Below, in pieces: positions 14,109-15,552 of a stretch of DNA of 15,552 bases. The stretch's first letter is position 1, and every line of letters begins with the position of its first letter. Source of the DNA: Candidatus Helarchaeota archaeon (lineage in GTDB: Archaea > Asgardarchaeota > Lokiarchaeia > Helarchaeales > HEL-GB-A); assembly GCA_016840125.1 (NCBI GenBank), contig JAEOSY010000086.1, forward strand, positions 1 through 15,552, given 5' to 3'. A model generated the notes under the pieces. It did not search any database. It worked only from the letters and a program-made list of their open reading frames with translations, and was not told the origin of the DNA. A program made the translations under genes and the position numbers.

Positions 14109-15528
14109 TCATAACTTGTTTCAAGGGTTCGGGTAATAAATCCTCCTTTTTTTGTCCTAAAACTATGTATTTAGGGATAGTTATTTCGAATTTTATATCA
14201 GTTTTTAATAAAATGAATTGCTCACGCGCCGCTTTAATTTCAGTAACAATATGATGCTGTTTTAAGAATTCGATATTATAAGTGGTAAAATTATGAATTC
14301 TTTCATCCAAAGCTGCTTCAAAATCGGTTTTAAAATAAATTAATCCACTACGAAGCATCGAGATAATTAAAGAATTGCTTTGATTGTAAATAATACTTGA
14401 TAGTAATATCTTTTCCTCAAGGGTTTTTTGATATTTTTGAAAGAATTGACTTACTTCTGTTGTATATTGTTTCTCTAACTCAGGATAGATCTTTGGATAG
14501 ATTGAGCTGAATGATTTAAGTTTCTCAATGGTTCTCATTGGAGGAATTCGATATACATCCAGTCCTTTAAGAAGGATAATGAAGTCTCCATCAGGGAGAT
14601 CTCTTATCATTACAAAATCAGAATCAATTAATGGGGTTAATAGTCCCTTCAAATCTGCCTTCTTTCCAAAATTTTTAAGGATCCACTGCTCGAGTTTTTT
14701 CATTTCAATGGGCCCCTCAGAAAGTTTTTCTAAAAGTTTTACTCGATTAGAATTCATCAAAATTTTCGCAAAAACCGCTTCAGAGGATCTTTCAAAAAAG
14801 CTTTTAATGCAAGTTTGATAAACTTCGATAACCCATTTACGCAGAAAATCGCTCATTTGTTTAATTTTATTAGGATTTGCTTTTAGACCATACGTACTCT
14901 CATGGAAGCCCAGAGCAATTTCCGATTGCAGACGTATTTTATCAATCAATTTAAAAAGTCGAAATGAAAAAGATTCTATCATTTCATTGGGGGGCATTTT
15001 GTCTAAAATCAAAGAAATAAGACACATTTCAATTCTACCACGAGCCAAATTGGATTCTAGCTCAAAATAAGAATGAAACACAGTGAAATCTGAATAAGAT
15101 TTGACGAAAAACGAGTGCCCCAATTTTATAACAGAATCCAATTCCTTGCTAAGTTCTTTTTGTTGTTTTTGTGAAAGGGCATTTTCTGGATAGCAATAAA
15201 AGGGACTTGGCCCTATTTTATTGTTAAAATAGGAGAGTAACACACAATGCCTTCCAGGTCCCCCAACTTGTTCTTTGATTCCGGTAATGTTCTGAATTTT
15301 CTGGTAGCGATTTAAGAATTCTTCTAAATCGTAATAAAACTGTGAAAGAATTAATTTCTGGTTTTTGTTAGAATTTTTTAATTCTTCAGAGTAATTTTCA
15401 AGATCTCGTTTTAGTCGCTCTACATGTTGATAGAAAAAGTCATAGTCGTTTTCCCTTATAAGGATTGTAATGCTAGCTACCACCTTTCCAGTTGAAATTC
15501 CTGTAGGTTCCTCAAAAAAATAAGTCAT
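14050..15528 (-). CDS. Probable longin-like plus winged-helix regulatory protein; 5' end may lie beyond right edge
   Basis: From the ATG at 15528 this gives 492 aa. Residues 25-85 are a helical, coiled-coil-like region. Residues 93-200 (HCVLLSYFNNKIGPSPFYCY, SFFVKSYSDFTVFHSYFELE, ARGRIEMCLISLILDK) fit the longin-like sensor pattern I associate with Asgard proteins. Residues 245-310 (AVFAKILMNSNRVKLLEKLS, KLEQWILKNFG, LLTPLIDSDFVMIR) look like a winged helix-turn-helix. The rest is helical, with a beta strand pair near 440-460. I infer a cytosolic ligand- or GTPase-responsive regulator. The frame is open upstream of the ATG to the window edge (eight more codons, LPIHKFLG) and no Shine-Dalgarno site precedes it, so the true start is probably further right. 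The C-terminus seems disturbed by a frameshift. It converges on the 189-aa gene. Confidence 0.85.
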   Translation of the reverse strand: MTYFFEEPTGISTGKVVASITILIRENDYDFFYQHVERLKRDLENYSEELKNSNKNQKLILSQFYYDLEEFLNRYQKIQNITGIKEQVGGPGRHCVLLSYFNNKIGPSPFYCYPENALSQKQQKELSKELDSVIKLGHSFFVKSYSDFTVFHSYFELESNLARGRIEMCLISLILDKMPPNEMIESFSFRLFKLIDKIRLQSEIALGFHESTYGLKANPNKIKQMSDFLRKWVIEVYQTCIKSFFERSSEAVFAKILMNSNRVKLLEKLSEGPIEMKKLEQWILKNFGKKADLKGLLTPLIDSDFVMIRDLPDGDFIILLKGLDVYRIPPMRTIEKLKSFSSIYPKIYPELEKQYTTEVSQFFQKYQKTLEEKILLSSIIYNQSNSLIISMLRSGLIYFKTDFEAALDERIHNFTTYNIEFLKQHHIVTEIKAAREQFILLKTDIKFEITIPKYIVLGQKKEDLLPEPLKQVMNNISKTPDRVKDIFKRWFS

Positions 15529-15552
15529 CCCGAGAAATTTGTGAATGGGTAG

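Noticed and set aside
14528..14818. 96-aa plus-strand frame
   Set aside because: It is antisense to the winged-helix region of the longin-like gene, with no supporting start signal.

Overview
The window looks archaeal and AT-rich. The triosephosphate isomerase is the short archaeal kind (231 aa). The ARMT1/DUF89-type phosphatase beside it is typical of archaea, and TATA-like boxes sit about 25-35 nt upstream of some starts with almost no leader. One tRNA carries an encoded CCA. A seven-helix membrane protein with a longin/roadblock-like cytosolic tail, and a second soluble protein that seems to carry a similar domain, point towards the Asgard archaea (Promethearchaeota). That placement is inference from protein style, not from a marker-gene comparison.

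Layout. (1) 1-2872, minus strand: a VWA protein with three N-terminal barrel-like repeats, followed by a gene for an Ig-like protein that runs off the left edge. (2) 2873-3023: divergent promoter region with a 7+1+7 palindrome. (3) 3024-5121, plus strand: tpiA, an ARMT1/DUF89-type phosphatase, a small zinc-finger/membrane ORF without a normal start codon, and tRNA-Arg(CCG). (4) 5270-6136: two small proteins of uncertain role. (5) 6278-10018: a translationally coupled pair (a protein with a very basic repeat tail and an 802-aa acidic beta-rich protein that may be TULIP-like), then a 104-aa protein. I recognise no described system here, and this is the best candidate for an uncharacterised module. 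(6) 10171-12069, minus strand: a glycoside-hydrolase-like TIM-barrel protein with a cysteine cluster. (7) 12244-13905, plus strand: the 7TM-longin protein and a cysteine-containing partner. (8) 13950-15552, minus strand: a longin-like plus winged-helix protein. Its last codons are repeated 67 nt downstream in a shifted frame, and its start may lie outside the window.

How the genes fit together. tpiA and the phosphatase are 21 nt apart and probably co-transcribed (central carbon metabolism with metabolite repair). The genes from 12244 to the right edge look like a sensing or membrane-signalling group. The 6278-9609 pair overlaps by 4 nt with a strong Shine-Dalgarno site, so the two products are likely made together and may bind each other through opposite charge. 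No stretch longer than 300 nt lacks a gene. I saw no insertion sequence, CRISPR array, rRNA or replication origin.
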